The notes beneath the pieces are model-generated. The model saw nothing but the letters and a program-made list of their open reading frames with translations, was not told the DNA's origin and searched no databases. Shown one piece after another: positions 44,065 to 54,971 of a DNA stretch of 64,000 bases. How positions within the stretch are numbered: the first letter of the stretch is position 1; each line of letters opens with the position of its first letter. Source of the stretch: Siphonodentalium dalli (lineage: Eukaryota > Mollusca > Scaphopoda > Gadilida > Siphonodentaliidae); the NCBI GenBank assembly GCA_032622095.1, contig CP136063.1, forward strand, positions 87,399,980-87,463,979. Direction: 5' to 3'. The translations under genes and the position numbers were made by a program.

Positions 44065-44176
44065 GCTCAGCTTTTGCTACTAGCCATCCTGCTGATTGCT
44101 ATGTTAAATTTTGTGATAGGAACTTTCCTGCCTTATAAAGAATACAAGTATGTCAAGGGATTTGTGGGTTATAATG
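44065..44176 (+). CDS. SLC12 exon 5: TM5
   Basis: The acceptor is ATTTTTAG|GCTCAG and the donor is AATG|GTAAGT. It enters in phase 0 and leaves in phase 1. It encodes AQLLLLAILLIAMLNFVIGTFLP, a hydrophobic helix, and then YKEYKYVKGFVGYN. This corresponds to TM5 and the FVIGTF-to-KGFFGY segment of NKCC1. The loop is one codon set shorter than in vertebrates, but the frame continues cleanly into exon 6. Confidence 0.94.
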
Positions 44177-44643
44177 GTAAGTTTATAAAATATCGTAAAA
44201 ATAGAAATGTCCTATTTCTTGTAATTTTGGTTGACTTGGGAGATGGTGCTGGGTCCAGTTGTCTGGGAGAAAAATCGCGAACAGACAGACAGATGGACAG
44301 ATCCTACTCTTTTATATATATAGATGATTGAAAAAGATTGAAGAGAGTTGGATGATATATCTCACAGGTATTAACTAATGCTCTGAGTAATGAGATGGAG
44401 TTGATTATTATGAATCCATAGCAAGGAATCAATGATTTTGGTTGTACATGGAACCTTATTTATTTTAGAGAGAAATGCTCTGTTAGAAAATTGGGGTGGT
44501 GGGGATGGGTGGGTACCCTGGTATACTGTTCATATTGCCTGCAGCCCAGTTATATCTGAGCTGAGGCCGGGCCTTCATATTAGTGTAATTTGGGTACATC
44601 AGAGCGAACCATGTTTGGTAGGAGGGTAAAATTTTTATTTGTT

Positions 44644-45136
44644 AAGGCCCACTTAATTTTCGAACCCCAGTTCACATATATAAAATATATGCCATATTAT
44701 ATACCATTTGAAAGTGGAAACTTCAAAAACATTGTTTTATTAACTTATCCGGTGTAATAAATTGTGAACATGTTGTTTTTGTAGAGTTACTGTCGTGTTT
44801 TTGTTCATATGTTTCATTTGAATTGTAGTTCAAATTGTATTATTTTCAATGGAGGGGGAATAACTCTAAATTTTAAAGATAGAGTTATTCCCCTTCCATT
44901 GAAAATACATGTTTGAATTATGTTGCATTCTGGGAACTAAAACGGGGCTAATCTTTGTATGATTTCAGCTGTTTTCTATTTCTCTGTGGGCATCTTCTGA
45001 GACACAGATGTTCCAAATGGTGATGAATTATAGTATTTTAATAATTTTTTATGCCATTTTATTGATTGTTATTAAAACCGTATATCAAGGCACTATAAAC
45101 AAAAATAATCACTGACTCGAAAATTAAGTGTGCCTT
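44644..45136. mobile_element. AAGGCMCACTTAATTTTCGA element, copy 2, uninterrupted
   Basis: The left end AAGGCCCACTTAATTTTCGA and the right end TCGAAAATTAAGTGTGCCTT form a 20-bp imperfect TIR. Internal landmarks are CATTTGAAAGTGGAAACTTC and the hairpin around 44880. It is non-autonomous and the class is unknown. Confidence 0.75.
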
Positions 45137-45394
45137 CAATGTCAGAGTGGTCGATTCCAGGATAATTTTTCATTGATATCAATATGAAGTCATGTTAGTG
45201 TTTTTCAGCACTATATAAATGCAGACATGCAATGGCAAAAATTCCATTTTCCTGTTTATTTTGGGCACATTTCCATATTTTGGACACGTCATTTATTGCT
45301 TGAAATTAAGGGAATATAATGGCCTGTCAATCAACAGCCAACATTTTACTGAATAATTCAGGCAAATCAGTCAGAATTCCAAACTCCATTTTCT

Positions 45395-45572
45395 CCCATT
45401 CAGTTATTAAAGTATACAGTGGAATGGCCATATGGAGGGATGTTAAGGAAATATAAGCAGACGACAGATAATACACGTATTCCTATTTATTGGTCAGAAA
45501 TGTTCAGATTAAATGTTCAACAAAATGGCATGTTTATTGAACTTATTATCTGAACATATTAGTATTTAGTAA
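45395..45572. repeat. MITE N, opposite orientation
   Basis: It holds TCTCCCATTCAGTTATTAAA, GGAATGGCCATATGGAGGGA, AAATGTTCAGATTAAATG and TATTATCTGAACATATTAG. It ends in an A run about 78 bp before exon 6. Confidence 0.65.
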
Positions 45573-45649
45573 AAAAAAAAAGTGGTAAGCTTTGAATATT
45601 AGTATGACCCCTAGTTGTGATATAATCCTATCTATCATTCTTATTGCAG

Positions 45650-45777
45650 TTGATGTACTTGAAGATAACATGATGCCAGACTTCCGAGATGGGGAGGGCT
45701 TTTTCTCTGTGTTTGCTATATTTTTCCCAGCTGCTACGGGTATCCTCGCTGGTGCTAATATATCAGGGGATCTGAAG
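45650..45777 (+). CDS. SLC12 exon 6: loop and TM6
   Basis: The acceptor is TATTGCAG|TTGATG and the donor is CTGAAG|GTAAGA. It enters in phase 1 and leaves in phase 0. It encodes [43 protein letters not shown]. The [33 protein letters not shown] block is the best conserved signature of the NKCC/NCC branch. Its Pro and Thr belong to the broken TM6 that forms the K+ and Cl- sites. Confidence 0.97.
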
Positions 45778-46186
45778 GTAAGACAGCACAAACCATGCAA
45801 ATATAGTGTTCTTCATATCGTTATCAACCTGTCTTTATTTCTTCATCAAGGAGTCATTGAAGTTGTTCTAAAAATTAGAAGATTTTGTGTGAAAATGGCA
45901 AACTATATTCAAAATGATACATTGTTTTCCTATCTGTTTTTCCATAGAACAAGCATAGTGCTCGCTCATTTATTTTTATATATGGTAAATCATGGCCAAT
46001 ATTTACACTCATACATGCATTCATGCCATGCAGGACTGGGTGAAATTACGTCATGTGACAACTTACTCAGACCGCTACTTGCTTTATATTGTGTGGATGC
46101 AACTTGCAACATGCTATCAGAATGATCGTTGGAAATGGCCGCTAAATGTTCTTTCATTCTACCAGTTGAGCATAAAATAAGTAATG

Positions 46187-46325
46187 AATGTTGATTTTGT
46201 TGCATACCATAGAACATGGACGCAAGTTGGCCTGAAATTTGTATATGTGGTTTCGCATGCCACAAAAAAATGTCAGACCAACTGGCATCCATACTCTATG
46301 GAACACAACAAAATTAACATCCATT
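46187..46325. repeat. Imperfect hairpin just left of the retrotransposon insertion
   Basis: ATGTTGATTTTGTTGCATAC and the complement-like GGAACACAACAAAATTAACAT form arms of about 65 bp around CATGCCACA. The right arm was included in the 94-bp target duplication. Confidence 0.65.
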
Positions 46326-47562
46326 TCTTAAATTGACACCCCAGTTCAGTGAGTCCACTTAATTTAATAATAACAAGCAATATATTTATGTGTATATCGT
46401 ATGTGCATCAAACACATGCAGCACTTACCTAAACGTACCAGCACGATATTCGCTTTATCTTTATTGGGAAGATTGCCGATAGAGTACGAGCTGCATAAAA
46501 GGAAATTACTCTTTCTTAGCACACTAGTGAATCTCCCCAAAAGCCACAGAGTGGCTCTTAATATATTTCTATTCGATTTCCACGGCCACAGGCTGTTTGG
46601 TTGCCCAATTAAGGGCTTTCTGAAAGACATAACTGAAATTCTCAAAGAAATCGATATGTACCACTACCTAACATCTTTCGTAGAAACAGGTGTTTTTCCG
46701 TCGCAGGCGGTTTGGAAGGGGATGATTAGAGATCGCCTTGCTGCACATTATGCCCGTAGGGTGCATCTCAGTGTACAGAAAGACGAAACCCTAAGATTCC
46801 TATTCAACGTGAAGCCAGATGTTCACTCATCGTGGAGACTCTGGGAATTGTGCCGCAATGTACCCGATTACTATCCTATGTGCATAAAAATGGCGAACAT
46901 TTTGGCGAAAACTGCGTACAATAACGATGCTACTTGTATTCATTGTCATAATTCATTTGATAATCTTCTTACCCATGTGTATCACGATTGCATGTCAGAC
47001 TTTGCACAGGTGACGAGGAATGCATTCTGGTATTCAGTAATAGACAGCCATGGAATAGAAACATTCGCGCTCCTAGATAACCTCAGTAAAAACACATTTC
47101 TAGCATACTGCTTTGGTGGGTGTATCCCACTACAGATTCATCTTCTCTGCAACGAGACTCTCTTATTAAAGCGATGCGTTCGCTTCATCTGTTTCCTCTG
47201 CTCGCAATAGAAGGTACACTCACAACGTATATATGAACACCTCTTAATGGCAATCATTTCCATGGATACAATTTTATTGTGGCTAAACCTATCCTAGCCA
47301 TTATGTATGTTGGCGTTGAATACCAAATGCGTCCATTCACTGAAATTGAGCACATTTGTTTACATGCCTAACTTCTGAGCTTTAACAAATCTTATGTAAC
47401 ATTATTTTGTTGTATATATCTGTATTATACGCAATCTCCGTTGATATGGAGGAATAAAGTATCTCTCTCTCTATGGAACACAACAAAATTAATATCCATT
47501 TCTTAAATTGACACCCCAGTTCAGTGAGTCCACTTAATTTAATAATAACAAGCAATATATTT
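46294..47562 (+). mobile_element. 5'-truncated non-LTR retrotransposon with 94-bp target duplication
   Basis: The insert (46388-47468) is flanked by 46294-46387 and 47469-47562, which are identical except at one position. It carries a 269-codon ORF, a short 3' UTR, AATAAA at 47453 and a (TC)n tail just before the right duplication. 5' truncation, a simple-repeat tail and long target duplication are marks of target-primed reverse transcription. The clade was not determined. Confidence 0.88.
46401..47210 (+). pseudogene. C-terminal part of a non-LTR retrotransposon reverse-transcriptase protein
   Basis: The frame is open for 269 codons with no stops. It starts inside the protein, so the Met is probably not a true start. 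LLGRLPIEYELHKRKLLFL is typical of the region after the reverse transcriptase domain in Jockey/CR1-like elements. C179-x2-C182-x9-H192-x4-C197 is the usual C-terminal CCHC zinc motif. The endonuclease and RT domains are missing by 5' truncation, so it is a dead copy, though recent enough to lack stops. Confidence 0.8.
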
Positions 47563-47804
47563 GTCTAATGTTACCACCTGATGCACAATTGCAGCTTCAT
47601 GGAACCCAGCACACTGACATTGAGTCACCAAATTTTTGTGAATTCTGATTTGCATTAAACATATTTATTACCAATTATTAAAGTATATTACAATACGAAT
47701 TGGCATTGGGATTGCATAACCTCCTCTCCCATTCTGATTATCCTGTTGTCAGTCCAAATCCAAAGTGAGAACACATATTTTATCTTTATCATGTTCAACA
47801 CTTC

Positions 47805-48028
47805 TCTACTAAATGGATTCTCCCACACAGTTTTAACAGTATACATTGGAATGGTCTATTATGAATATGGATTCATAAGATTGTAGAAGTAATGAAGGAT
47901 TACTATTCATTGGTGGGAAATGTTCAGATAATAAGTTCAACAAATGACCTATACCTATGGTCGTTTGTTGAACTTATTATCTGAACATTTCCTAAGGGAA
48001 CTATGTCATTTGTATAGAAAGGGTTATG
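47805..48028. repeat. MITE N, near full length, opposite orientation
   Basis: It holds CTACTAAATGGATTCTCCCA, TATACATTGGAATGGTCTAT, AAATGTTCAGATAATAAGTT and its perfect complement around CCTATACCTATGG, and the end GTATAGAAAGGGTTA. From 48130 to 48710 there is only AT-rich DNA with a short inverted pair ACTCGAGGCGAGAGACG and CGTCTCTTGCCTCTCGTG. Confidence 0.75.
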
Positions 48029-48715
48029 ATAGAACAAATTTTCTAAGTTCAGTAAAACCTCTTCAAATCAGATTCTCTGTAAACAGAATAGAATATGAGT
48101 TTATAATTCATCTCAGAGTGATCTGACACATGTAATCAAGAAGTCTTTGATTAGTTTTAGCAAAGTATTGTATTAGTAATAAAATTTATTGACTGGAAAA
48201 AAGTATTTGTATTGCATTTGTAATCATCAAATTGAAAAATATTTGTATTTAATCAAATACTTTAGAAATGGAATCACTTCATCCCTGCTTGTTAGAAAGC
48301 ATATTTCGATGCACGATTAACACTTTTTATTACACTTCTATGCGCGAATTCCATTGAAAATGCCATTAATTTAAATTGGTAATGTCACTAGAGAATTATG
48401 TCATTTCCCGTGACGTCATTGACGTTACTTGCTCACTGATTAGACTGTATTTTCGATGGTTGATCTTTCTCCACATCAGGACTTTCAAGCATTAATTCTG
48501 TGTGTTTTAACCATATTTGGCAAACCAAATTGATGCAGAAGAGTAATAAATTGAGTAATCAATTAGTTTAGAGAATTATGTTGAATAATTCACTCGAGGC
48601 GAGAGACGTTTGGATAAGAAACACGTTTGCTAACGCGCACTCATTTCTTACTGACGTCTCTTGCCTCTCGTGAATTATTTAACCTAATACTCGGAACCAA
48701 TTGATTACTCTCTAT

Positions 48716-48846
48716 CTATACTGAATTGATTCTCCCACCAGTTATAAAAGTATACATTGGAATGGTATATTATTCCTCTGGAGGGACATGAACATTTCCT
48801 AAGGGATAACTACTCATCAATGAGTATTTAGTATAGAAATGATTAA
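48716..48846. repeat. MITE N, central part deleted, 32 bp upstream of SLC12 exon 7
   Basis: It holds TATACTGAATTGATTCTCCC, AAAGTATACATTGGAATGG, GAACATTTCCTAAGG, ACTACTCATCAATGAGTATT and the end TAGTATAGAAATGATTAA. Confidence 0.72.
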
Positions 48847-48878
48847 CACGTATCACATTCCTATTTATTTTGTTCTAG

Positions 48879-49121
48879 GATGCTCAGCATGCCATTCCTT
48901 TGGGAACGATGATCGCCATAGCAATATCCTCAGTCGTGTACATTGTGATAGCATGGGTGCTAGGGAGTTGTATAGTGCGGGATGCCGCTGGTTATGCCGT
49001 GGCGGCTATAGTGAATGCCACAGCAACCAACACGACTATATCATACATACACTCTGTGATAACTAACTGCACCATTGCAGAAGATGGGAAGTGTCTCTAT
49101 GGTCTTCAAAATGATTTCCAG
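48879..49121 (+). CDS. SLC12 exon 7: TM7 and large glycosylated extracellular loop
   Basis: The acceptor is TTCTAG|GATGCT and the donor is TTCCAG|GTCAGT. The exon is 81 codons, phase 0 at both ends. It starts DAQHAIPLGTMIAIAISSVVYIVIAWVLGSCIVRDAAG, matching DPQxAIPKGTxxAI and TM7. The rest is the extracellular TM7-TM8 loop. It has N-glycosylation sequons NAT, NTT and NCT and two cysteines spaced as in the disulfide-bonded family loop (NCTIAEDGKCLYGLQNDFQ). A TTAA-type repeat ends about 32 bp upstream of the exon. Confidence 0.96.
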
Positions 49122-49358
49122 GTCAGTGTCAAGGACAAATTCAACATTTAATCAATGGCGACTCGGGAGACAATTTCTCCCTAAAATGTGCCACTTCTCC
49201 CTATTTTTGTCCTAGGGAGAAGTGACTTCTCTCATATACCAGTATGCATATTTCAAAACGGCCCATTTTAAGTGTATTTTCTGATTATGATTGTGTACTT
49301 ACTCATTATAATGGTTCTATAAATGTGATATTGTATTGCATAATATTTAATGGACAGA

Positions 49359-49599
49359 TACTGTAATGCTCTAATTAATCGACCTCTTAACCACAGCAGA
49401 ATTATGGGTAACTTTTCAGGATTTAGTCGGAAATATGGCTTGTTGCCATTCATCGGAAAGCTCTCAGCAAGAGCAACAAGACATATTTCTGACTAAATCC
49501 TGAAAAGTTACCCATAATTCCATATTTCCGACTAAATCCTGAAAAGTTACCCATAATTCTGCTGTGGTTAAGAGGTCGATTAATTAGAGCATTACTGTA
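49359..49599. repeat. Palindromic MITE P with arm-matched variants and internal partial duplication
   Basis: The ends TACTGTAATGCTCTAATTAA and TTAATTAGAGCATTACTGTA match each other rather than the family. CGACCTCTTAACC and GGTTAAGAGGTCG do likewise. A 45-bp piece (CATATTTC...CCCATAATTC) of the right arm is repeated in tandem. Confidence 0.9.
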
Positions 49600-49746
49600 G
49601 GTGATGTTGAGAGAGTAAATTGAACTTCAGTCTTTATGACTTCTCCATGATAACAGACCATTTTCCCTTCATAAATCTAATAGGGAGAAGTGACTCCCTA
49701 TTTGAATTCTATAGGATGGTCCCTGTGCTTAGGTTGCTAGGAGAAC

Positions 49747-49970
49747 TTAACCCTTTCAGTGCCAAGTACGATTTTTGTATCAACCCATATTTCCTTGAAC
49801 ATTTTTCAAATTTATTGATTATAATAATGTGATACATTGATGGAAAGAGCTCTTAGAGCTCTTAGAGCTCTTTCCATCAATGTATCACATTATTATAATC
49901 AATAAATTTGCAAAATGATCAAGGAAATATGGGTTGATACAAAAATCGGACTTAGCACTGAAAGGGTTAA
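49747..49970. repeat. TTAA palindromic MITE, CAGTGCCAAGTCCG family, near-perfect
   Basis: The ends are TTAACCCTTTCAGTGCCAAG and TTAGCACTGAAAGGGTTAA. The axis lies in a small GAGCTCTTA triplication (about 49848-49870). Confidence 0.93.
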
Positions 49971-50054
49971 GGCATCTGCAGAAATATTTTGATTAGTTTT
50001 ACAGCGCCTGCCTACATGCTATAATACACACAAGAATGTACCTTCTTTTCGTCT

Positions 50055-50181
50055 AAGCCTAAGCCGAATGAGGTTCCCAGAGGGTGAATTTGGTGACGGT
50101 TGCCCACGTTGCGGGATAGCATCACTAAAATCACCCTCTGGGAACCTCATTTTGCAAATGACAGAAACACTTGCAGGCTTG
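50055..50181. repeat. MITE V half, ending 17 bp upstream of SLC12 exon 8
   Basis: It holds one family hairpin (CCGAATGAGGTTCCCAGAGG and complement) and then the right terminus CAAATGACAGAAACACTTGC AGGCTTG. Only GATTTTGATATATTTCAG separates it from the exon. Confidence 0.85.
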
Positions 50182-50198
50182 ATTTTGATATATTTCAG

Positions 50199-50306
50199 GT
50201 GATGGAGCTTGTGTCAGCATTTGGACCTCTGGTGACCGCTGGTATATTCTCCGCTACCCTCTCATCAGCACTGGCTAGCTTAGTATCTGCTCCAAAAGTC
50301 TTCCAA
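50199..50306 (+). CDS. SLC12 exon 8: TM8
   Basis: The acceptor is ATTTCAG|GTGATG and the donor is TTCCAA|GTATGT. The exon is 36 codons, phase 0 at both ends. It encodes [36 protein letters not shown]. The adjacent serines in [10 protein letters not shown] are the TM8 Na+ site residues of NKCC1. A hAT-type MITE half ends at 50181, leaving only 17 bp to the exon. Confidence 0.96.
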
Positions 50307-50399
50307 GTATGTATTTATAAATATGCAATTAAATGACGTTGAACTTGACAATGGAACCAGAACTTATAAATAAATTCATGACAAATGGCAAGTTAAGGC

Positions 50400-50935
50400 C
50401 ATTTTTAGCTCAATTTACTTTATAAAGTTTGAGCTTTTGCCATGGGTTGGTATTCAATTTGTGAACATGTGTTTGTTCTGTTTTCGAACGAATTTTGCAT
50501 TTTGAAATAACTCTGGAATTTTACAACTTTCTGATATCATTTTGGATTCAATTTTCATTAAAATGGTTCTCAATTTCCAATGCTTAGAGATGATCAACAG
50601 TTCAGTATCAATTAAATAGTGTACCGAAAATAGACTGCTGACTTCGTCGTATGCACAATTGGGAATATATTGGCAACCATGTGGTCGAACACCTGACACA
50701 GATTATAGCGTGCTTCTGTGGCATTTTGAATTGTGATAATAACAAACTTTCGGTTCAGTATTAAAGTAGTTGACTGTAGCTCAAAAATTATTCAAGCCAA
50801 TCGAAAAGAAGCACGCAGGCTGACTGACTTAGCCGCTTTCAACTTAGTTTCAAGTTCTTATAAAAAACTGATGGCTGTCCTTTGATGTAACTAAAATAGA
50901 TTCCAGCCAGACGGTGTGTCAAAGTACAATGTGGT
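50400..50935 (+). repeat. Single-unit relic of a pearl/CvA-like element
   Basis: It opens AAGTTTGAGCTTTTGCCATG, like the 23.6-kb element (AAGTTTGAGCTATTGCCATG), but without the long tandem array. The remainder up to exon 9 is unremarkable. Confidence 0.45.
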
Positions 50936-51100
50936 CACCGCGCATGCTCAGTTAGAATGTCCTTGAACGCTTGACATAATTATGGCATAATTTTGTCTAC
51001 ATTATAATTTTGTATGTTGCACCTGCCTGCCTCCGATCCTCGTGGGAAATCTTAAATTTACCGTGGATAAATGAAATACATGATTTATTATCCATTTTAG

Positions 51101-51224
51101 GCTGTCTGTAAAGATAAAATTTTCCCTGGTATCCATGTATTTGCAAAAGGTTATGGTGTCGGAGAAAATCCTAGGAGAGCGTATTTGTTAGCGTATGTGA
51201 TAGGAGTAGCCTTTATACTTATAG
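51101..51224 (+). CDS. SLC12 exon 9: TM9
   Basis: The acceptor is CCATTTTAG|GCTGTC and the donor is CTTATAG|GTAAGT. It enters in phase 0 and leaves in phase 1. It encodes AVCKDKIFPGIHVFAKGYGVGENPRRAYLLAYVIGVAFILI. This matches the cytoplasmic loop (CxDxxxPxxxxFxKGYGxxxEPxRxY) and TM9. A diverged partial direct repeat of the exon 3' end plus following intron lies about 180 bp downstream (51392-51560). Confidence 0.95.
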
Positions 51225-51391
51225 GTAAGTTTATAAGTTTATTTTTAGGTCAGAGATTCGAATATCTTAATCAGCAAATCTTATGACTGAGAAAAATTAA
51301 TTTTGTTGAAAACCAAAGAAAATCCAGTTGTAATCTGCTATTTTTGCCCTAATTTGTTGAATTTTGCAAGTTTTGAGCTTGATAATTTTAG

Positions 51392-51560
51392 AAGTAGCCT
51401 TTATACTTTTATAGGTAATTTTATTTTTAGGTCAGAGTTTCGAATATCTGAATCAACAAATCTGATGACTGAGAAAAATTAAGTTTGTTAAAAATCAAAG
51501 AAAATCAAGTTGCCGTCTGGTATCTTTGCCCTAATTTTTTTAATTTTGCAAGTTTTGAGC
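51392..51560 (+). repeat. Direct partial duplication of the end of exon 9 and following intron
   Basis: GTAGCCTTTATACTTTTATAG GTAA and the following AGGTCAGAGTTTCGAATATC through TTGAGCTTGATAATTT repeat 51204-51395 at an offset of about 187 bp. The copied exon part is only about 20 bp and has lost the acceptor. Confidence 0.75.
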
Positions 51561-51644
51561 TTGATAATTTGAGCTCATTTGTTTTACCTTAGTGTTATGT
51601 TGAGTTATTTTCAGTCCATTGTCTGAACCTTATAACTTGACATG

Positions 51645-51858
51645 TACAGTAATGCCCTAAGTAAACGACCTCTTAACCACAGCAGAATTATGGGTAACTT
51701 TTCAGGATTTAGTCGGAAATATGGCTTGTTGCCATTCATCGGAAAGCTCTCTTCAGCTTTCCGATGAATGGTAACAAGCCATATTTCCGACTAAATCCTG
51801 AAAAGTTACCCATAATTCTGCTGTGGTTAAGAGGTCGATTACTTAGGGCATTACTGTA
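51645..51858. repeat. Palindromic MITE P, full length, arm-matched variant
   Basis: The ends TACAGTAATGCCCTAAGTAA and TTACTTAGGGCATTACTGTA agree, and CGACCTCTTAACC/GGTTAAGAGGTCG are present in both arms. The axis is near 51753. Exon 10 starts 79 bp downstream. Confidence 0.93.
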
Positions 51859-51937
51859 TATTGTTTATGTCTTGTTTTATTGTTTGCAAGTAAATTGTTG
51901 CTTAATCTTAAAAGTTTATTTGAATTCCCTTCCACAG

Positions 51938-52039
51938 GTGACCTCAATGCAATAGCACCAATTATTTCAAACTTCTTTCTGATGTCATATGCCTTAATCA
52001 ACTATTCTTGCTTCGATGCTTCTCTGGCCAGATCACCAG
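51938..52039 (+). CDS. SLC12 exon 10: TM10
   Basis: The acceptor is TTCCACAG|GTGACC and the donor is TCACCAG|GTGAGT. It enters and leaves in phase 1. It encodes [34 protein letters not shown], matching the [27 protein letters not shown] segment (TM10) shared by NKCC and NCC. A full palindromic MITE ends 79 bp upstream. Confidence 0.96.
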
Positions 52040-52618
52040 GTGAGTTCACATTCACATATTTTACCCCAAACTCCATGCAGGGTTTACCTCCCTTGATGAC
52101 TCGGTAAGACTGCTGCTACCGGCAACATTTTACCCACATTTGGCAGACTTCCGCGATATAAATATATATATACTAAGTGGATAGAGCAACATGTTGGCCT
52201 TATTATGCACAAAAAATAAGGAACAACATTTGTGTAATTTCTCATCTTAAGTTAGGAAGGAAAGTCCCTCAAGAACCAAAGAATATATTGCGAAATGGTG
52301 TGATTTGGTTCTCCCATTATTTTATCAACACAAAAGTCAAAACGCTCATGGACGACAACATTCATTGCAAGTTAAACACAAGAGTTCTAATTTGCCGTCA
52401 ACAAATCTACTGCTCTAATTCTCTATTCTGGCAATAAGTTTTTAGTGCGGGAATTATTCTCAAAGCACATAGGCAATTTGACTTTGGTCGATCGCAGTCT
52501 CGCAATTTTGTTTGGAAAAACCCGCGCTAAATATAGAAAACCACAGACTAGTACCCAGCTGGTGACAGAGTCAGAAAGGAAGTATGACTGGTGCGCTCTG
52601 GGGGTAGCAGGAAGACAG

Positions 52619-53704
52619 TAGAGATGGGCGGTTAACCGTGGAATCGGTTCAGTTTCGGTTGTCGGGAAAAACCGGAAATGACAACCGTGGTAAGTTGGGA
52701 AAACCTGTAGTTTCGGTTGTCACAACTTCCTGTAATCATGGCAGAGCACGACGAACAAACGAGTCCTGTGTGGAAATATTTTTCAAAGAACGATAAGAAA
52801 TCTAAGTGTGCCGCCTGTAATATATGCAGAAAGGAGTTCGCATGGTGAAATTGCGCGACGAATTAATTACGTTGCTTCCGTGTACACCTATTTTCGCCGT
52901 AGTAAACACAACACAAGTCAGTTTATTTCTCATGTTCTTTTAATCATTAAGGCCGTACAAATACTCTGAAAGGTGAATTTGATAACGAGGATACAATATC
53001 AAAAGGTATCAATGATTGTTACCTGCATCCCCTATTAGTTTCTATCACTGTTTGGATGTTAAATCGTCAAATATATTTGTGCGCCGTTGATTAAAAATGT
53101 TATGCCGGAATCGGAGCCGGAATGAATTATACCGTTTGTCGGTAAACTGTTGAGAAATAGCACTCATTCAGGTGATTTGTATTGGATGCATGTATAGTGT
53201 GTACAGTATTATGTTCCCTAAATATGGTAATAGGCATATAGCCAGATAATGTGATTGAGAGATTCTAGTCATGTTTTATTTTCATTTTGTTGTTTATTTC
53301 AAATTATATTTTTCAAATCATAACTATACACATATATCTAGTCACACACATTAGTTTTATGCCAATATAAATGATCATTATATTATTTCACACTTATGAT
53401 CATATGATGCTGAATTGCAGTCATACACAATACACAGACTCACTTGCATTCTAGCACTGCCACTCGACATGGACATTAACAATATACATGTAATAGTAAC
53501 AATATGATACATAATTTACAATTATAAAAGGACATGTACCTCACAAGTCATGGTGATAAAATTGGTGTGTTTTCTTTGTAATATGATGAAGCATAATTAG
53601 ATTTTGTTCACATTAGTCATTTTTATTAATAAAAACCGAAACCGAGACTCAACTCTTTTTCCACAACCGAAACCGAGGCAAATTTTCACAACCGCCCATC
53701 TCTA
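52619..53704 (+). mobile_element. hAT transposon relic 2
   Basis: The termini TAGAGATGGGCGGTTAACCG and AACCGCCCATCTCTA are flanked by a perfect 8-bp duplication GAAGACAG (52611-52618, 53705-53712). At 52738-52848 a short frame begins MAEHDEQTSPVWKYFSKNDK and continues to CAACNICRKEFAW before a stop. This is the V/IWxyF...C-x2-C start of a BED-finger hAT transposase. The remainder is AT-rich and non-coding. Confidence 0.92.
52738..52848 (+). pseudogene. hAT transposase N-terminus with BED zinc-finger start
   Basis: Thirty-six codons hold the aromatic W-x-Y-F motif and two Cys pairs (CAAC, NIC) of a BED-type finger. It stops at TGA just after FAW, before the His ligands. It shows the element was once autonomous or derives from one that was. 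Confidence 0.75.
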
Positions 53705-53784
53705 GAAGACAGCCCAATAGGGCTAGGCTACCCCCAACAATATACAGCATTACCTTACTATGTATTACTGCCATTGTATAATTC

Positions 53785-54970
53785 ATGTGTGTATTATAAA
53801 TAAATTATCCTATCCTATCCTCTCGTAGAGATTTATTTCACCCTTTGCTTCCTGAGTGGATTATCCCACTCAGTCATATAGGATTGTAATTCAAATTGAA
53901 TATTTGTCTCTGAAACACACATTCTGATTGGTCGAGAGTTGCTAACTTTAGTTTTCGATTCACCAGCAATGGCCGCTGATCAGTTAACACATTTTCAATG
54001 GAGGCACCACATCATGACAACGAGTGTAAAATATGTTACCGCACAGCCAGGAGTCACGTAATCGAGTCAATCTCTCGCAGATATTTACATTGACATAAAG
54101 TTGTTCGGGCGCATTTCCTAGTAAACCCATGGAACATACCCAGAGATTTGTTCACCAAAAAAGGATATCTCACTTTTCATATGGCATGTAATGATGATAA
54201 AAAGCGGATTTTGTACAGTATCCAACAGAATAACGTGTATAAGTCCACTATGGGCTAATATCAGAACCAATTAAGTCCAATATGAACCAATGTCAATATT
54301 TAGGTCCAATATGAACCTATTTGCCTGAGGATGTATTGAAGTAGCATAATAATATGATCAATATATATAAAGAGTAGGAACTGTCTGTCATGTGCGTGAA
54401 GTGCACACACAGGCCACAAGCCTTTAATGCACAAAGGGGCTGCAGGCCACTCCAACGCTGAATAAAGGCTCCCGATGTGAATCTGTTTCAGCTAGTTTGT
54501 CTATAAAGGCATATTAAATAAAGTGGCTTATTCCTGAGGTATAATATCTTACATTTTGCCTTGTTGGAGAGTGCTGACATGATATAGTTCTCCCGTGACT
54601 CACAGAATTGTTCTGAGCATAGGTAGTGGCAGAATTCTATCTCTATCTGAGATCGTCTGAAGTTTCATGGCCGATCTGTTCTAAAAATAGCCTGTAGAAC
54701 TGTCCCAAATTGTTGTATGTATTATATCAGAAAAATCTAAATAAATCAATAGTAATTGATAGAAGCATTTTCGGACAGGAGTCTTTGAATCATTTATATG
54801 ATTTTATACCCCGGAATCTATATAAAACTAAATAGACCATCTTGATATATGAGATCTGAATATTGAAAAAATAGAGAGAGATATTGTTTTTCATTCTATT
54901 ATTTTAACCGTTAAAATATTTTAGGCTTTCAATACTCTTTCATTCCTCCAAAAGTCATGTACGTGATATC
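53785..54970. other. Intronic stretch without recognised features
   Basis: It is AT-rich and contains the (TCCTA)n tail at its left edge. Nothing else was recognised. Confidence 0.6.
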
Positions 54971-54971
54971 T

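Larger units (their letters stand above)
52391..53781 (+). pseudogene. Unidentified coding relic (probably retroelement 3' end) split by a hAT insertion
   Basis: After a stop at 52388-52390 the frame is open to 52618. It reads KFLVRELFSKHIGNLTLVDR and YRKPQTSTQLVTESERKYDW in part. It resumes at 53713 in the same frame once hAT-2 and one target duplication are removed, ending at a TAA (53779-53781). A TATAAATAAATT and a (TCCTA)n run follow at 53797-53821, as at the 3' end of a non-LTR element. The family was not recognised. Confidence 0.45.
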
